This document shows positions 61,848-64,000 of a stretch of 64,000 nucleotides of DNA, piece after piece; the first letter of the stretch is position 1; every line of letters begins with the position of its first letter. The notes under the pieces were generated by a model. That model saw nothing but the letters and a program-made list of their open reading frames with translations, was not told the DNA's origin and made no database searches. Source of the DNA: Candidatus Chlorobium masyuteum (GTDB lineage Bacteria > Bacteroidota > Chlorobiia > Chlorobiales > Chlorobiaceae); contig NZ_JAAORA010000002.1 of assembly GCF_011601315.1 (NCBI RefSeq), positions 62,001-126,000 of the forward strand, given 5' to 3'. The translations under genes were made by a program, and so were the position numbers.

Positions 61848-62810
61848 TTACAGTATTCTTGCGCCCTGCTTGCATATGGGTGATACCCACATATCGGACT
61901 CAAGGCGGGCTTTGGAGTGCAGAAATGCCTCTTTCATGGCCAAACCGACAGCCAGAGCTGTTTTTTCGGATGAAGAGAAGGCAAAAATTGAGGGGCCTGA
62001 GCCGGCAATGCTGCATCCGAGGGCTCCGGAATCAATTGCCGCCTGTTTGACATCAAAAAATCCCGGTATGAGCGGTGCGCGTTTCGGTTCCGCGACAACG
62101 TCAACCAGAGCGCGTCCGATAAGTTCATAGTCTGAGGTCAACAGACCGCTGACAAGTGCGCCGACATTACCCCACTGCTGGATCGCCTGTTTGAGCGGTA
62201 TCTCGGTCGGCAGTACCGAACGGGCATAGGAGGTGCGCAGTTCGGTATGCGGGTGCACAAGGGAGCAGTAGAGGTGTTCAGGCGAAGGTATCGTGATGAG
62301 GTCAAGGGGTGTATAGCTTCTTATCAGCACAAAATTACCGAGAATAGCCGGAGCGGCATTGTCGGCATGAGCTGATCCGCAGGCAACCCGTTCACCCTCA
62401 ATAGCGAAATGTACCAGCTCCATTTTTGTACATGGATTTCCCAGCAGCTCGTTGGCTGCAACAAGGGCTGCAGCAGCGCTGGCGGCACTGCTTCCCATAC
62501 CGCTGCTGAGCGGCAGGTGTTTTTTTAGTTCAAGTGAAATATGACCGCTAAAGTCAATCTGCTTATGGGTCCGGATATATTCAAGGAACTTGAGAACAAC
62601 AAAGCTCGATGTGTTTTTTTTCGGGTCAAGCGGCAACGCGCCGCCATCTCCGGATATAGATGAAATGGAGACCGGAGAGCCGGTATGTTTTTCTTCATCG
62701 AGTGTCAGGATGACTTCATCACCCGGCTCGGTTATGGCAAAGCCGAGAACGTCAAAACCGCAGGCGACATTGCCGACGGTTGCAGAAGCGAATCCCCTGA
62801 TAGTTTTCAT
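61848..62810 (-). CDS. thrB: Homoserine kinase
   Basis: A 320-residue GHMP kinase that phosphorylates homoserine. Markers: ASATVGNVACGFDVLGFAI, the ATP loop PLSSGMGSSAASAAAAL and GSGPSIFAF near the C-terminus. The frame opens at a TTG (62828); the ATG at 62810 (MKTIRGFASAT) is the natural family start. It leads the thrB-thrC-plsC run and is divergent from atpA. Confidence 0.95.
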   Translation of the reverse strand: MKTIRGFASATVGNVACGFDVLGFAITEPGDEVILTLDEEKHTGSPVSISSISGDGGALPLDPKKNTSSFVVLKFLEYIRTHKQIDFSGHISLELKKHLPLSSGMGSSAASAAAALVAANELLGNPCTKMELVHFAIEGERVACGSAHADNAAPAILGNFVLIRSYTPLDLITIPSPEHLYCSLVHPHTELRTSYARSVLPTEIPLKQAIQQWGNVGALVSGLLTSDYELIGRALVDVVAEPKRAPLIPGFFDVKQAAIDSGALGCSIAGSGPSIFAFSSSEKTALAVGLAMKEAFLHSKARLESDMWVSPICKQGARIL

Positions 62811-62898
62811 ACCGTTTTCTGCAGACAAAATTCCTGTATGTTTGGGTGTAGGATAGACATCAAATAAAACGAAGCTTCAATCAAATGAGAGAGAGAAT

Positions 62899-62927
62899 TT
62901 GAATAACTAAAAGCTTTTCGTTAAATT
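62899..62927 (+). promoter_or_regulatory. Putative atpA promoter
   Basis: TTGAAT at 62899-62904 and TAAATT at 62922-62927 with a 17-base spacer, about 100 bases before the atpA ATG. It is consistent with a sigma-70-type promoter. Confidence 0.45.
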
Positions 62928-63029
62928 TAGGTTTTAATCTTTTGGACAGGCAGCCGCCCGATTTAAACTTCAAAAGAAGGTAAACAGAATCTTTCTCTTT
63001 TCTTAACAAATAACCAAGCGGAATAAGAT

Positions 63030-64000
63030 ATGTCTACAACAGTCAGGCCTGATGAGGTTTCATCCATACTTCGCAAGCAGCTTGCCGGTTTTGAGTCCGA
63101 AGCAGAAGTTTATGACGTAGGAACAGTGCTGCAGGTTGGTGACGGTATTGCTCGAGTGTATGGTTTGTCAAAGGCAGCAGCAGGTGAGCTTCTTGAGTTT
63201 CCCAATAACGTCATGGGTATGGCGTTGAACCTTGAGGAGGATAACGTCGGTGCTGTGTTGTTTGGTGAATCAACATTGGTAAAAGAGGGTGATACGGTTA
63301 AAAGAACCAGCATTCTTGCTTCAATCCCCGTTGGCGAGGCTATGCTCGGCAGGGTTATCAATCCGCTTGGCGAGCCGATCGACGGAAAAGGCTCCATCGA
63401 AACCGAGCTTCGTCTTCCTCTCGAACGCAGGGCTCCCGGTGTTATCTATCGTAAATCAGTTCACGAGCCTTTGCAGACGGGTCTCAAGGCTATCGACTCC
63501 ATGATTCCGATCGGTCGCGGACAGCGCGAACTTATTATCGGTGACCGTCAGACCGGAAAAACAGCGGTTGCAATTGACACTATCATCAACCAGAAAGGCA
63601 AAGGCGTTTTCTGTATCTATGTTGCCATCGGCCTGAAAGGTTCAACGGTTGCCCAGGTTGTCAATACGCTGGAAAAATATGGTGCAATGGAGTACACCAC
63701 CGTTATTTCCGCTACGGCTTCGGATCCTGCACCGCTTCAGTTTATTGCCCCGTTTGCCGGAGCTACTCTTGGTGAGTTCTTCCGCGATACCGGCCGTCAT
63801 GCACTTGTTGTATATGATGATCTTTCAAAACAGGCCGTTGCCTATCGTCAGCTCTCCCTCCTTCTTCGCCGTCCACCTGGACGCGAAGCCTATCCTGGCG
63901 ACGTTTTTTATCTGCACTCCCGTCTGCTTGAAAGAGCTGCGAAAATAACTGACGATATTGAAGTTGCACGCAAGATGAACGATCTTCCCGATGCACTCAA
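63030..64000 (+). CDS. atpA: ATP synthase F1 alpha subunit (3' end outside window)
   Basis: The first 323 codons are present. The protein begins [20 protein letters not shown], followed by the beta-barrel domain ([20 protein letters not shown]) and the nucleotide-binding domain with Walker A GDRQTGKT at about 171-178. Alpha subunits bind non-catalytic nucleotide in the F1 head. ATG at 63030. The coding frame is open to the window end, so the C-terminal part is missing here, not lost. Confidence 0.96.
   Translation, partial: MSTTVRPDEVSSILRKQLAGFESEAEVYDVGTVLQVGDGIARVYGLSKAAAGELLEFPNNVMGMALNLEEDNVGAVLFGESTLVKEGDTVKRTSILASIPVGEAMLGRVINPLGEPIDGKGSIETELRLPLERRAPGVIYRKSVHEPLQTGLKAIDSMIPIGRGQRELIIGDRQTGKTAVAIDTIINQKGKGVFCIYVAIGLKGSTVAQVVNTLEKYGAMEYTTVISATASDPAPLQFIAPFAGATLGEFFRDTGRHALVVYDDLSKQAVAYRQLSLLLRRPPGREAYPGDVFYLHSRLLERAAKITDDIEVARKMNDLPDAL

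Noticed and set aside
1-64000. tRNA, rRNA, insertion sequence or prophage
   Set aside because: No tRNA arms, ribosomal RNA, transposase, integrase or terminal repeats were recognised anywhere in the window.

Overview
The window looks like a chromosomal segment of a green sulfur bacterium (phylum Chlorobi/Chlorobiota, Chlorobium- or Pelodictyon-like). The main evidence is a 74-residue protein matching the chlorosome envelope CsmB/CsmF family (48821-49045, minus), next to a flavodoxin-like protein carrying the C-terminal domain of light-independent protochlorophyllide reductase subunits, a DUF1997 gene of the kind found in photosynthetic lineages, and a type-E SdhA-SdhB-SdhE set that would fit the reductive TCA cycle. 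I saw no rRNA, tRNA, insertion sequence or CRISPR array. Nearly all the space is single-copy protein genes, with a few islands that look accessory.

Layout. 1-4.0 kb: possible accessory island with a secreted deaminase-fold protein, a radical SAM/SPASM enzyme, a 98-residue unknown and a divergent FkbM methyltransferase. 4.0-6.8 kb (minus): prfB, which keeps the programmed +1 frameshift, then a coupled phosphoesterase and an M23 peptidase. 7.2-13.3 kb: glgE, a treS-maltokinase fusion and an esterase; the first two link trehalose to alpha-glucan through maltose 1-phosphate. 13.6-15.6 kb: ResB/CcsA cytochrome c maturation pair. 16.6-21.5 kb: chaperone-usher fimbria locus. 21.7-22.9 kb: DUF1566 protein and a ParE/RelE-type toxin-antitoxin pair. 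23-30 kb: mnmE, mazG, then DUF3570-apbE-dsbD. 30-39.6 kb: methyltransferase, two RlpA paralogues, Kup, a TerC-family protein, an HTH-PAS regulator, small proteins, a pentapeptide-repeat protein and an SDR. 39.7-44 kb (minus): large hybrid histidine kinase plus a stand-alone receiver. 44.1-48.7 kb (minus): an operon reading as N-acetylmuramate salvage (AmgK-like kinase, MurU-like nucleotidyltransferase, NamZ/DUF1343, sodium:solute symporter). 48.8-51.9 kb: chlorosome/pigment neighbourhood. 52-57.1 kb: MBL hydrolase, CBS protein and sdhABE. 57.3-59.7 kb: hemE, gmhA-like SIS gene, ribH. 59.8-62.8 kb (minus): thrB-thrC-plsC. 63.0 kb to the end: atpA, cut by the window edge.

Several neighbouring genes make coherent units. 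GlgE with TreS-Mak can make a linear alpha-1,4-glucan from trehalose. AmgK/MurU/NamZ with a symporter can free, import and reactivate MurNAc. ApbE beside DUF3570 and DsbD suggests flavin transfer and thiol supply outside the cytoplasm. Overlapping stop/start codons (prfB-phosphoesterase, resB-ccsA, fimbrial subunit-chaperone, antitoxin-toxin, amgK-murU) show tight translational coupling. The least explained parts are the radical SAM island, the pigment-linked small proteins and the fimbria locus. All calls come from reading motifs; no database search was run.
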